A stretch of 59,325 nucleotides of DNA from an uncultured Collinsella sp. (GTDB lineage Bacteria > Actinomycetota > Coriobacteriia > Coriobacteriales > Coriobacteriaceae): positions 1-59,325 of the forward strand of contig CAAFEY010000178.1 of the NCBI GenBank assembly GCA_900761995.1. Reading direction: 5' to 3'. This document shows, one piece after another, positions 34,965-43,466 of this stretch. The notes under the pieces are model-generated. The model was given only the letters and a program-made list of their open reading frames with translations, made no database searches and was not told the DNA's origin. The position numbers were made by a program, and so were the translations under genes. How positions within the stretch are numbered: the first letter of the stretch is position 1; every line of letters begins with the position of its first letter.

Positions 34965-35462
34965 ATGGCTAAAGATTCCAGCTTCGACGTCGTGTCCGAG
35001 GTCAACATGCAAGAGGTCGACAACGCCTTCCAGCAGACCACGCGCGAGATTTCCCAGCGCTATGACCTTAAGGATTCCGGCGCCACGATCGAGCTTTCGA
35101 AGGGCGACAAACTCTTTACGATCAACGCCCCGGCCGACTTTGTCTCCAAGCAGATTATCGACGTGCTGAGCTCCAAGCTCATCAAGCGCGGCATCGACCT
35201 CAAGGCTGTCTCGTGGGATGCTCCGCAGGCGGCATCGGGCGGCACCGTGCGCGTGCTCGGCCATATCGTCGAGGGTATCGACCAGGCGACCGCCAAGAAG
35301 ATCAACAAGGACATCAAGGACCAAAAGCTCAAGGTCAAGGTGACCATCGAGGCCGACAAGCTGCGTGTTTCCTCTGCTTCGAAGGACGCGTTGCAGACCG
35401 TGATCCAGTTTCTGCGCGACCAGGACTACGGCCAGCCGCTGCAGTTCACCAACTACCGCTAA
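34965..35462 (+). CDS. yajQ: YajQ family nucleotide-binding protein
   Basis: A 165-residue protein matching UPF0234/YajQ: MAKDSSFDVVSEVNMQEVDNA at the start, QRYDLKDSGA, and the C-terminal DYGQPLQFTNYR. Some members bind c-di-GMP; its function here is unknown. ATG after GAAAGGAAA; it lies between the RodZ-like gene and rimO. Confidence 0.92.
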   Translation: MAKDSSFDVVSEVNMQEVDNAFQQTTREISQRYDLKDSGATIELSKGDKLFTINAPADFVSKQIIDVLSSKLIKRGIDLKAVSWDAPQAASGGTVRVLGHIVEGIDQATAKKINKDIKDQKLKVKVTIEADKLRVSSASKDALQTVIQFLRDQDYGQPLQFTNYR

Positions 35463-35489
35463 TATCATTCGAAAGGACCGCTCTCCAAC

Positions 35490-36839
35490 ATGGATACACC
35501 GTTGGGCTCCGTGCTCTACATCACCCTCGGGTGCGCTAAGAACGAGGTTGACACCGACCGCATGCGTTCTCTTTTGACCGCTGCAGGCTACGAGGAAGCA
35601 TTCGACCCGCAGGATGCCGATATCGCCATCGTCAATACATGCTCGTTCCTTGCCTCCGCAACGTCCGAGAGCATCGAGACCACGCTCGAGCTCGCCAACG
35701 AGGTTCAGGACGGCGTTCGTTCTTGCCCCATCGTCATGTGCGGCTGTGTGCCGTCGCGCTATGGCGACGACCTGCCTGACGAGCTGCCCGAGGTCGCTGC
35801 CTTTGTGAAGGCCGACGAGGAGGACGGCATCGTGGCGGTCATCGATGGCGTACTGGGTGTCGAGCGTGAGATCGCAGCCTATATTCCGCAGGTCAAGCGC
35901 ACTGTCGAGGGTGCTGTCGCCTACGTCAAGATCTCCGATGGCTGCAATCGTTTTTGCAGCTTCTGCATGATCCCCTACATTCGCGGTCGCTATCATTCGC
36001 GCAATGCTGAGAGCATTATCTCCGAGGTGCGCGACCTGGTTGCCGGCGGTGTGCGCGAGATCGTGCTGATCGGCCAGGACACGGGTATTTGGGGCACCGA
36101 CTTTGCCGACGAGGACGTCGCCGAGGGCTCGCCGCGCAATCTGGCACAGCTGCTGCGTGCCGTCGCTGAGGCCGTGCGCCCGCACAACGTCTGGGTCCGC
36201 GTGCTCTACCTGCAGCCCGAGGGCATGACTGACGAACTCATCGAGACGATACGCGATACGCCCGAGGTGCTGCCCTATATCGATATCCCCGTGCAGCACT
36301 GCGACGCGCGCATCCTCAAGGCTATGCGTCGCTCCGGTTCGCGCCAGGAGCTCGAGGACCTGTTCCGCGACCTTCGCGACCGCATCCCCGGTATCGTGAT
36401 TCGCTCCACGGCCATGGTCGGCTTCCCGACCGAGACCGACGACGAGTTTCGTGATCTTATCGACTTTATGGACACCGTCGGCTTTGACTACACGAGCGTC
36501 TTTGCCTACTCGCAGGAGGAGGGCAGCCTGGCCGCTAAGATGGAGGGTCAGGTCGACGAAGAGGTCAAGCTCGAGCGCGCCCAGGAGGCCATGGACCTGG
36601 CCGAGTCGCTCGGTTTTGCCGCCACCGCCGCACATGTGGGCGAGCGCGCCCAGGTGATCGTCGACGGTATCGAAGAAACCGAGGACGGCGCCGAGCTGAT
36701 CGGCCATGCCTGGTTCCAGGCGCCCGATTCCGATGGCGCGGTGCACTTGGATGCCAGCGAGGCATCTGTGGGCGATATTCTGACTGTCGAGTTTACCGAT
36801 AGCTTCTGCTATGAGCTTATCGGCCATGTTGTGGAGTAG
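35490..36839 (+). CDS. rimO: Ribosomal protein S12 methylthiotransferase RimO
   Basis: A 449-residue radical SAM enzyme that thiomethylates an Asp of S12. LGCAKNEVDTDRM marks the RimO branch, with the radical SAM cluster CNRFCSFCMIPYIRG and a C-terminal TRAM domain. ATG at 35490 after GAAAGGA. pgsA and cinA follow in the order common to Gram-positive bacteria. Confidence 0.93.
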   Translation: MDTPLGSVLYITLGCAKNEVDTDRMRSLLTAAGYEEAFDPQDADIAIVNTCSFLASATSESIETTLELANEVQDGVRSCPIVMCGCVPSRYGDDLPDELPEVAAFVKADEEDGIVAVIDGVLGVEREIAAYIPQVKRTVEGAVAYVKISDGCNRFCSFCMIPYIRGRYHSRNAESIISEVRDLVAGGVREIVLIGQDTGIWGTDFADEDVAEGSPRNLAQLLRAVAEAVRPHNVWVRVLYLQPEGMTDELIETIRDTPEVLPYIDIPVQHCDARILKAMRRSGSRQELEDLFRDLRDRIPGIVIRSTAMVGFPTETDDEFRDLIDFMDTVGFDYTSVFAYSQEEGSLAAKMEGQVDEEVKLERAQEAMDLAESLGFAATAAHVGERAQVIVDGIEETEDGAELIGHAWFQAPDSDGAVHLDASEASVGDILTVEFTDSFCYELIGHVVE

Positions 36840-36848
36840 GAGAGCATC

Positions 36849-37487
36849 GTGGCAAACGAGAGCAATAAGGAACTGACGAGTGTTTGGACGCCCGCCAACA
36901 TCGTGACGTGCGTTCGCATCGTTTTTATCCCGGTGTTCATGATCGTGTCGGCGCTTTCTCACACGAGTGTTGCCGGTACGGATTGGAGCATCTTCGACGG
37001 CCCGCTCGCCGCCGCTGCCTTCATTCTGTATGTGATCCTGTCGTGCACCGATAAGGTCGACGGTTATCTGGCGCGTTCGCGCAACGAGATCACCGACTTC
37101 GGTAAATTCTTGGACCCCATCGCCGATAAGCTGCTCGTGTTTTCGGCCCTGCTGCTGTTCTTGGATTTTGGCGCGGTGACCGTGTGGTCCGTGTTCATTA
37201 TCCTGTTCCGTGAGCTTCTGGTGAGCGCCCTTCGCATGGTCGCGAGTGCGGCCGGTGTGGTCGTTGCGGCCGATAAGCTCGGCAAGTACAAGACGGCGAC
37301 CACGATGGTCTCCATCTGCGGTTACCTGTGCGTTTTTGCTATGGCCGGCTTGCACCTTGGTCCGGTGGCGCTGACGCTCGGCATCTACTCGGTGTCGCGC
37401 TTCCTGTATGCCGTTGCCGTTGTCTTGACCGTTATCTCGGGCGCCCAGTACTTCTGGAACTGCCGCAAGATCGTCTTTTCGGTCTAG
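36849..37487 (+). CDS. pgsA: CDP-diacylglycerol-glycerol-3-phosphate 3-phosphatidyltransferase
   Basis: A 212-residue membrane enzyme making phosphatidylglycerophosphate. The CDP-alcohol signature D-x2-DG-x2-AR-x8-G-x3-D-x3-D is present within CTDKVDGYLARSRNE and its continuation. Several transmembrane helices. GTG start at 36849. A second CDP-alcohol transferase lies at 57708-58412; this one's place before cinA-recA makes it the likelier PgsA. Confidence 0.88.
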   Translation: MANESNKELTSVWTPANIVTCVRIVFIPVFMIVSALSHTSVAGTDWSIFDGPLAAAAFILYVILSCTDKVDGYLARSRNEITDFGKFLDPIADKLLVFSALLLFLDFGAVTVWSVFIILFRELLVSALRMVASAAGVVVAADKLGKYKTATTMVSICGYLCVFAMAGLHLGPVALTLGIYSVSRFLYAVAVVLTVISGAQYFWNCRKIVFSV

Positions 37488-37499
37488 GTCCTGGTGGGT

Positions 37500-38030
37500 A
37501 TGACGGACTCTTTTGAGCAGATTTCCGCACATAACGAGGAACTGGCGCGCGATATCGTCGAGCGCGCGAGCGCTCGGGGTGTGACGGTTTCGACGGCTGA
37601 GTCGCTGACGGCGGGTATGATCGCCTCGACGATTGCGGATATCCCGGGCGCCTCGGCGGTGCTGCGTGGCGGTGCGGTGACCTACTGCGATGAGATTAAG
37701 CATCGCGTGCTGGGTGTTGAGCAGGAGACGCTCGACCGCTACACCGCGGTGTCGCATCAAACTGCGCGCGAGATGGCGTCGGGTTCGCTGGAGCTGTACC
37801 AGAGCGATATTGCAGTGAGCGCAACGGGTTATGCCGGCCCCGGCGGTGGTACTGAGGACGATCCTGCTGGCACTTTCTATATTGGCTGGGCACATCGTTC
37901 CGCCGATGGGGGAGTGCCGGTCGTGGACTCTGTGCGCTGCCACTATGAGGGCGACCGTTCGTGTGTTCGTGCCCATGCGGTCACGGAGGCATTGGGTCGC
38001 ATTGTCTGCGTGCTCGATTCTATGGAATAG
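37500..38030 (+). CDS. cinA: Nicotinamide-nucleotide amidase (CinA C-terminal domain protein)
   Basis: A 176-residue stand-alone CinA C-terminal domain with STAESLTAGMIASTIADIPG and SATGYAGPGGGTE motifs. The enzyme deamidates NMN in pyridine-nucleotide salvage. The N-terminal MoaB-like domain of full CinA is absent. ATG at 37500 is better spaced from TAGGTCC than the in-frame GTG at 37494. cinA is next to recA, as in streptococci where it is a late competence gene. Confidence 0.9.
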   Translation: MTDSFEQISAHNEELARDIVERASARGVTVSTAESLTAGMIASTIADIPGASAVLRGGAVTYCDEIKHRVLGVEQETLDRYTAVSHQTAREMASGSLELYQSDIAVSATGYAGPGGGTEDDPAGTFYIGWAHRSADGGVPVVDSVRCHYEGDRSCVRAHAVTEALGRIVCVLDSME

Positions 38031-38037
38031 ACGTGTT

Positions 38038-38061
38038 TTAAGGGGCCTCCGGGCCCCTTAA
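38038..38061. terminator. Terminator after cinA
   Basis: TTAAGGGGCC-TCCG-GGCCCCTTAA is a perfect 10-bp stem with short T/A tracts on each side. Confidence 0.75.
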
Positions 38062-38158
38062 TTGTGGAGATGGGGACCTCAGAAGAATTTAGCGTTTGTG
38101 CTGTTCATAGGTGTATTTTTGCCTGCCTTGTTCTTATTTGGCCCTTTATGGTCAAGCA

Positions 38159-38198
38159 TTTGGTCAGTGTTTGGTCGGCTTTTGGTTGGGTTTTGGAA
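38159..38198 (+). promoter_or_regulatory. Four TTTGG direct repeats with 11-bp spacing upstream of recA
   Basis: TTTGGTCAGTG (38159), TTTGGTCGGCT (38170), TTTGGTTGGGT (38181) and TTTGGAA (38192) start exactly 11 bp apart. They lie 30-70 bp upstream of the recA -35. The stretch 38170-38187 is identical to 9364-9381 upstream of comEA. Phasing of about one helical turn points to an activator array. Confidence 0.55.
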
Positions 38199-38228
38199 AG
38201 GTCGGCTGCATATGATTTATCTGAACGG

Positions 38229-38257
38229 TTGACCACGAACAGCCGTTCGTTTATTAT
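38229..38257 (+). promoter_or_regulatory. recA promoter with LexA box in the spacer
   Basis: TTGACC (38229-38234), a 17-bp spacer and TATTAT (38252-38257). The spacer contains CGAACAGCCGTTCG (38236-38249), a full GAAC-N4-GTTC LexA box. Repression by LexA would block polymerase directly. Confidence 0.85.
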
Positions 38258-38287
38258 CGATGCAGGTTGTTAAGAGGAGGGCTATTC

Positions 38288-39436
38288 ATGGCCAAGAATT
38301 CAGGTCCCGTACGTACCGTTCATGCTCGCACGACGGGTAAAGAGCGCGATGAGATGATCGCCACCACCAAGGCTGAGATCGAGAAGAAATTCGGCCAGGG
38401 TTCCATCATGAGGTACGGCGACGGTGGCCCCGAGCTCGAGGTCGAGGCCATCCCTACGGGCGCTCTGGCACTCGATGCCGCGCTGGGTATCGGCGGCGTG
38501 CCGCGTGGCCGTATCGTCGAGATTTACGGTCCTGAGTCCTCCGGTAAGACGACGCTTTCGCTCGAGATCCTGGCCGAGGCCCAGGCAATGGGTGGCGTTG
38601 TGGCATTTATCGATGCCGAGCATGCGCTCGATCCCACTTATGCCGCGCGTATCGGCGTGGATATCGACGAGGTGCTCATTTCTCAGCCCGATACGGGCGA
38701 GCAGGCGCTCGAGATTGTTGACATGCTCGTGCGTTCCGGCGCCATCGATGCCATCGTTGTTGACTCCGTCGCCGCGCTGACCCCGCGTGCCGAGATCGAG
38801 GGAGAAATCGGCGACACTACGGTCGGTCTTCAGGCTCGCCTGATGAGCCAAGCGCTCCGCAAGCTCGCCGGCTCGCTGTCTAAGTCCAACACGACGTGCA
38901 TCTTCATTAACCAGCTGCGTGAGAAGATCGGCGTCATGTTCGGCAACCCCGAGACCACGACGGGCGGCCGCGCCCTTAAATTCTTCTCTTCGGTGCGTAT
39001 CGACATTCGCCGTATCGATAGCATTAAGCTTAAGGACGAGGTTATCGGTAACCGCGTGCGCGCTAAGGTCGTTAAGAACAAGGTGGCAGCTCCGTTCCGT
39101 TCTGCTGAGTTCGACATTATGTACGGTACGGGCATCTCTAAGGAGGGCTCGATTCTGGACATGGCTGTCGAGTGCGGCATCTGCAAGAAGATGGGCTCCT
39201 GGTTTGCCTATGGCGAGGACAAGCTCGGCAACGGTCGCGAGGCCGCCAAGGCGTTCCTGCGCGAACACCCCGATTGCGCCGACGAGATTGAGCATAAGGT
39301 CCGTCTTGCCTGCGGGCTTGAGTTTGATGACGATGCTCCGTCCGAGGTAGAGCTGACCGATCAGCCTGCGCCTGAGGAGTTTGACGAGCTTTACGCCATC
39401 GATGGTTCCGCTATGCTCGATGATGACGACGAGTAG
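38288..39436 (+). CDS. recA: Recombinase RecA
   Basis: A 382-residue RecA with Walker A GPESSGKT at 81-88, the FINQLREKIGVMFGNPE region and an acidic C-terminal tail. It carries out strand exchange in repair and transformation and is the co-protease for LexA. ATG at 38288 follows AGAGGAGG. An N-terminal extension of about 20 residues precedes the usual start of homology. recX follows. Confidence 0.96.
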   Translation: MAKNSGPVRTVHARTTGKERDEMIATTKAEIEKKFGQGSIMRYGDGGPELEVEAIPTGALALDAALGIGGVPRGRIVEIYGPESSGKTTLSLEILAEAQAMGGVVAFIDAEHALDPTYAARIGVDIDEVLISQPDTGEQALEIVDMLVRSGAIDAIVVDSVAALTPRAEIEGEIGDTTVGLQARLMSQALRKLAGSLSKSNTTCIFINQLREKIGVMFGNPETTTGGRALKFFSSVRIDIRRIDSIKLKDEVIGNRVRAKVVKNKVAAPFRSAEFDIMYGTGISKEGSILDMAVECGICKKMGSWFAYGEDKLGNGREAAKAFLREHPDCADEIEHKVRLACGLEFDDDAPSEVELTDQPAPEEFDELYAIDGSAMLDDDDE

Positions 39437-39447
39437 CGGTTACGCTC

Positions 39448-40140
39448 ATGTCGTATACGGTGACCGAGGCCACGGTCGTCTTTCCCGATAAGAAGGCGGC
39501 CTCCTCGTTCTCGAGCGGGTATGCGTCCAAAAAGCCTTGCGCACATATCGATTGTGAGCTTGAGGGCGGTTTTGAGCGGTCCATTTGGATTCCCGTGCGG
39601 GTCGCGCGCCTGTATGTCAAAAACCGCCCCGATCTTCCCTGTGATTGGGATAACTTTCGTGAGGCGGTGCAGCTCATCGAGCGTAAATGTGCACTTACCA
39701 TGGTGACTGAGATGTTATCGCGCCGCGACCATGCGACGGGTGAGGTCCGTGACAAGCTGGCTCGCTACGGTTTTCACCAGCCCGCGATCGATTTCGCCGT
39801 CGAGCGCGCCACCGAGTATCGCTTTTTAGACGAGAATCGCTTTTGCTCGTACTTTATCGAGGAACGCAAGCGGCGCGGTTGGGGACAGCGCAAAATCGAG
39901 ACCGAGCTCAAGCGACGTCATGTTGTGCTCGATGACATTCCCGGTTATCCCGAGGATTATTTTGCCGTCGAAGACGATTTGGCGCGTGCGTCAGCCCTGC
40001 TCGCCAAGCGGCGTGTTCCAGAGACGCGCGGATTCGAAAAACTGGTTCGGTTTTTGATGGGCAAGGGCTTCTCGTATCACATCGCCGCCGATGCCGTTAA
40101 GGCACGTCTCGATGCCGAATGCGAGGAATGTGCGCTATAG
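39448..40140 (+). CDS. recX: Regulatory protein RecX
   Basis: A 230-residue protein with the RecX three-helix repeats in its C-terminal two thirds (LSRRDHATGEVRDKLARYG, FLDENRFCSYFIEERKRRGWG). RecX limits RecA filament activity. The first ~70 residues are a less conserved extension, as in several Gram-positive RecX. It starts 11 nt after recA and is probably cotranscribed from the SOS promoter. Confidence 0.9.
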   Translation: MSYTVTEATVVFPDKKAASSFSSGYASKKPCAHIDCELEGGFERSIWIPVRVARLYVKNRPDLPCDWDNFREAVQLIERKCALTMVTEMLSRRDHATGEVRDKLARYGFHQPAIDFAVERATEYRFLDENRFCSYFIEERKRRGWGQRKIETELKRRHVVLDDIPGYPEDYFAVEDDLARASALLAKRRVPETRGFEKLVRFLMGKGFSYHIAADAVKARLDAECEECAL

Positions 40141-40154
40141 GCGTATGCGTTTTG

Positions 40155-40197
40155 TGGCCCCGCCGCTCACCGCGTTTTAGCCGCCGTACTGGGGCCA
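40155..40197 (+). terminator. Probable terminator after recX
   Basis: TGGCCCC (40155-40161) and GGGGCCA (40191-40197) pair across a 29-nt loop, followed by TTTATTT. The long loop makes it weaker than the others. Confidence 0.5.
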
Positions 40198-40202
40198 TTT
40201 AT

Positions 40203-40231
40203 TTGACAGTTGTTGTGGTTCAACGTACGAT
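40203..40231 (+). promoter_or_regulatory. Promoter of rny
   Basis: TTGACA (40203-40208), exactly 17 bp, TACGAT (40226-40231). The resulting ~160-nt leader includes a hairpin GCGAGCCGT-N8-ACGGTTCGC (40337-40362) before the Shine-Dalgarno. Confidence 0.7.
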
Positions 40232-40397
40232 AAACACTGTCATTTGCTTTGTGATATGTGCTCATCTGTGATGAGTTTGTTTATATGTTTATCTGTATCC
40301 GACCCGCATAAGCTGCGCCCATATTACTCAAATGTCGCGAGCCGTTCATAAGGACGGTTCGCTTTGTTGTGTAACGAATCCATAAAAAGGAGTGAGC

Positions 40398-41948
40398 ATG
40401 CCTATCATTGCAGCGCTCGTTGGCATCGTTTTGGGTGCCATCGCCGCCATTGCCTACATGCGCACCGCCAAGCAGGGTAGTCTTCACGAGGCCGACGAAA
40501 AGATCCAGTCGGCACACGCACAGGCTGAGTCCCTGATCGGTGATGCAAAGCGTCAGGCCGAGACCCTCAAAAAAGAGGCTCTGCTCGAGGCTAAAGAGGA
40601 GATCATCAAGAACAAGCAGGCCGCCGAGGCCGAGGACAAGCAGCGCAAGAGCGAGATTCGTACGCTCGAGAACCGCGTGATGCAGCGCGAGGAATCCCTC
40701 GATCGCCGCAACGACGCTCTCGACAAGCGCGAGCATCAGCTGTCCAGTCAGGCCGGTCAGGTCGAGAAGCGCTCCCGTGAGCTCGAGGAGCTCTGCGCAA
40801 AGCAGACCTCCGAGCTCGAGCGTATCGCCGACCTTACCCGCGAGGATGCCCACAAGGAGCTCCTCGATAAGGTTCGCGGCGAGGTCACCCACGAGGCCGC
40901 CACGATTATTCGCGAGTCCGAGCAGCAGGTTCGCGCCGAGTGCCACAAGACCGCCCAGGAGATTCTGTCCCTGGCGATTCAGCGCTGCGCTGCCGACCAC
41001 ACTGCCGAGGTCACCGTTACCTCCGTGCACATTCCCTCTGATGACCTCAAGGGCCGTATCATCGGTCGCGAGGGTCGCAACATCCGGACCTTCGAGCAGG
41101 TTTCCGGCGTCAACCTCGTGATCGACGACACGCCCGAGACCGTCGTTCTTTCGAGCTTCGATCCGGTCCGTCGTGAGACCGCCCGTGTTGCTCTGGAGAA
41201 CCTCATCGCCGACGGCCGCATTCACCCCGCCCGCATCGAGGAGATGTATCACAAGGCTGCCGACCTGGTTCAGCAGCGCGTGCGCGAGGCTGGCGAGCAG
41301 GCTGCCTTCGATACCGGCATTCACGACCTGCACCCCGAGATTGTCAAGACCCTTGGTGCCCTGCGCTACCGTACCTCGTTTGGTCAGAACGTGCTTCAGC
41401 ACTCCCTCGAGGTCTCTGACCTGTGCGGCGTAATGGCTTCCGAGCTTGGCCTGGACGTTGTTACCGCCAAGCGCGCCGGCCTGCTGCACGACCTGGGCAA
41501 GGCAATCGACCATGACGTCGAGGGCCCGCATGCCGTCATCGGCGCCGAGCTTGCCCGCCGTTATGGCGAGAAGCCCGTTATCGTCCACGCTATCGAGGCT
41601 CACCATGCCGACGTCGACCCCAACACGGTGCTCGATGTCCTGGTTCAGGCCGCCGATGCTGTCTCTGCCTCTCGCCCCGGTGCCCGTCGCGAGTCTGCCG
41701 AGAACTATATCAAGCGTCTTGAGAAGCTTGAGGAGATCGCCAACGCCCATGACGGCGTCGAGCGTACCTATGCCATGCAGGCTGGTCGCGAGGTCCACGT
41801 CATGGTTCAGCCGGACAAGATCTCCGATGCCCAGTCCACGGTCCTGGCTCACGATATCGCCCATCAGATCGAGGAAGAGATGGAGTATCCCGGTCAGGTG
41901 CGCGTCGTCGTGATTCGCGAGAGCCGCGCTGTCGATATCGCTAAATAA
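40398..41948 (+). CDS. rny: Ribonuclease Y
   Basis: A 516-residue membrane-anchored endoribonuclease that starts mRNA decay. N-terminal transmembrane helix (about 4-22), long coiled coil (to about 190), KH domain (GRIIGREGRNIRTFE) and HD domain (LLHDLGKAIDHDVEG). ATG at 40398 lies five bases after AAAGGAG; the GTG at 40392 overlaps that site. The next gene starts one base after the stop. Confidence 0.94.
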   Translation: MPIIAALVGIVLGAIAAIAYMRTAKQGSLHEADEKIQSAHAQAESLIGDAKRQAETLKKEALLEAKEEIIKNKQAAEAEDKQRKSEIRTLENRVMQREESLDRRNDALDKREHQLSSQAGQVEKRSRELEELCAKQTSELERIADLTREDAHKELLDKVRGEVTHEAATIIRESEQQVRAECHKTAQEILSLAIQRCAADHTAEVTVTSVHIPSDDLKGRIIGREGRNIRTFEQVSGVNLVIDDTPETVVLSSFDPVRRETARVALENLIADGRIHPARIEEMYHKAADLVQQRVREAGEQAAFDTGIHDLHPEIVKTLGALRYRTSFGQNVLQHSLEVSDLCGVMASELGLDVVTAKRAGLLHDLGKAIDHDVEGPHAVIGAELARRYGEKPVIVHAIEAHHADVDPNTVLDVLVQAADAVSASRPGARRESAENYIKRLEKLEEIANAHDGVERTYAMQAGREVHVMVQPDKISDAQSTVLAHDIAHQIEEEMEYPGQVRVVVIRESRAVDIAK

Positions 41949-41949
41949 C

Positions 41950-43035
41950 ATGAGCGACGCGAACGAGCTCATCTCATTTATCGCGTCGATGTCGGGGGAG
42001 GGCAACCTTCGCGTCGAGGAGAACCTTGGCGAGGGGTATGTCCGCCTCCGCGTTTCGGAGGCCGAGCGGCGCCAGGCAAAGCACGACATTCAGCATGTCG
42101 AGGATATCGTCATCGAAATGCTCCGTAATGCTCGCGATGCCGGCGCCGACAAGGTCTATCTCGCCACGACCAAGGAAGATGGCGTCCGCACGCTTGTCTT
42201 TCTGGATAACGGCTCGGGTGTTCCGCAGGATATGCAAGAGCGAATTTTCGATGCTCGCGTTACCTCAAAGCTCGAGAGCATGAAGATGGACCGTTGGGGC
42301 GTTCACGGTCGTGGCATGGCATTGTTTTCGATCAAGCAGAACACCGACGAGGCCCGTGTGGTCACGTCCGGCGTCGATCTTGGTTCAGCCTTTAAGGTGA
42401 GCGTTGCGACCGACCGCCTTAGTGAGCGTGCCGATCAGTCCAGCTGGCCCCAGGCCGTCAAGGATGAGGACGGACGTTATGTCTGTGCTCGCGGCCCGCA
42501 TAATATTATTCGCGCTGCCTGTGAGTTTGCGCTCGAGGAGCTGCGTGGTTGCGATGTTTATCTTGGTTCTCCGTCTGAGATTGCCGCGACCCTTTATGCT
42601 CAGGCGTCAAGTCGGCTCGATACGTCTCGTCTCCTGTTCATTGACGACGAGAGCGAGCTTCCGGTTGTCGATCGTTTAGGCCTTGCCTCTGATGCCGAGG
42701 ACTTTATCCGTATCTGCTCGGGTTTGGGTCTTGAGATGTCCGAGCGCACGGCACATCGCATTTTGGCAGGGCAGATTAAGCCCGTTCGCGGTGTGACCGC
42801 GCGTCTGCTGCGCGAGCGTGATTCGTCCTCGCATGCGCCGGCTCCTGTCGATCTCGCGAAGGATCGTCGCGGGCTACGTATTGCCAAGGATGACATGGCA
42901 CAGTTTTCGCGTGCTGTGGAGCGCGACTTTAATGATCTTGCCGCCCGGTACTATCTCAACCTTTGCGGCGACCCAAAGATTCGCGTTTCGCGTGATCGAA
43001 TCACTGTGACATTCGATCTTGCCAAAGAGGAATAG
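41950..43035 (+). CDS. Orphan GHKL (MutL-like) ATPase of unknown function
   Basis: A 361-residue protein. Its N-terminal part carries the GHKL Bergerat fold: N box EMLRNARDAGADKVYL with N60, LDNGSG at 85-90, then ARVTSKL and GVHGRGMALFSIK (about 117-129). The last two resemble MutL's TSKI and GFRGEALASI blocks. No MutL dimerisation domain, Hsp90 middle domain or kinase phosphoacceptor domain is seen; residues 180-361 are unassigned. ATG at 41950 is two bases after rny, so it is probably cotranslated. Link to RNA decay or DNA transactions is unknown. Confidence 0.7.
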   Translation: MSDANELISFIASMSGEGNLRVEENLGEGYVRLRVSEAERRQAKHDIQHVEDIVIEMLRNARDAGADKVYLATTKEDGVRTLVFLDNGSGVPQDMQERIFDARVTSKLESMKMDRWGVHGRGMALFSIKQNTDEARVVTSGVDLGSAFKVSVATDRLSERADQSSWPQAVKDEDGRYVCARGPHNIIRAACEFALEELRGCDVYLGSPSEIAATLYAQASSRLDTSRLLFIDDESELPVVDRLGLASDAEDFIRICSGLGLEMSERTAHRILAGQIKPVRGVTARLLRERDSSSHAPAPVDLAKDRRGLRIAKDDMAQFSRAVERDFNDLAARYYLNLCGDPKIRVSRDRITVTFDLAKEE

Positions 43036-43109
43036 TGCCTTTACCGAGTCCACTCGGTACGATACAGTTATTGCAGTTAAAACGTACTTTTAAACGCAGG
43101 AGTTTCTTC

Positions 43110-43427
43110 ATGGATTGCCTGAAGGTATCAAGCAAATCATCGCCCGCGTCCGTTGCCGGCGCCATCGCCGGCATGGTCAAGGATGGTGTACCCGTCAACA
43201 TCCAGTGTGTCGGCGCCGGTGCGGTCAACCAGGCCATTAAGGCCGTGGCTATCGCGCGCGGTTTTTTGATTCCAACCGGTTTTGATATTTCCTGCGCGCC
43301 TGTGTTCTCCGACATCCTCATTAACGGGGAGTCGCGCACGGCCATCCGCCTTTCTATCTACGTTCACCAGATCAATCGAGCTGCTATGGATAACGTCGTC
43401 ATCGATGATGTTAAGCCTGTGGCATAG
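43110..43427 (+). CDS. spoVS: Stage V sporulation protein S family
   Basis: A 105-residue Alba-like protein: MDCLKVSSKSSPASVAGAIAG, AVNQAIKAVAIARGF and FSDILINGESRTAIRLSIYV are SpoVS signatures. In Bacillus SpoVS affects sporulation and septation; many non-sporulating bacteria keep it. ATG at 43110 after GCAGGAG. A small hairpin ACCGAG-TCCA-CTCGGT (43043-43058) and possible -10 elements precede it. rny-spoVS adjacency is also seen in Firmicutes. Confidence 0.93.
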   Translation: MDCLKVSSKSSPASVAGAIAGMVKDGVPVNIQCVGAGAVNQAIKAVAIARGFLIPTGFDISCAPVFSDILINGESRTAIRLSIYVHQINRAAMDNVVIDDVKPVA

Positions 43428-43466
43428 CTTCTGCTTGCCTCGTTTCGCTCCCCATCGTTAGGACTT

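Noticed and set aside
34935..37976. 1013-codon open frame on the minus strand
   Set aside because: It lies antisense to yajQ, rimO, pgsA and cinA, all with clear families and Shine-Dalgarno sites. Long antisense frames are common in high-GC DNA with few stops opposite GC-rich codons; the translation shows no domain.
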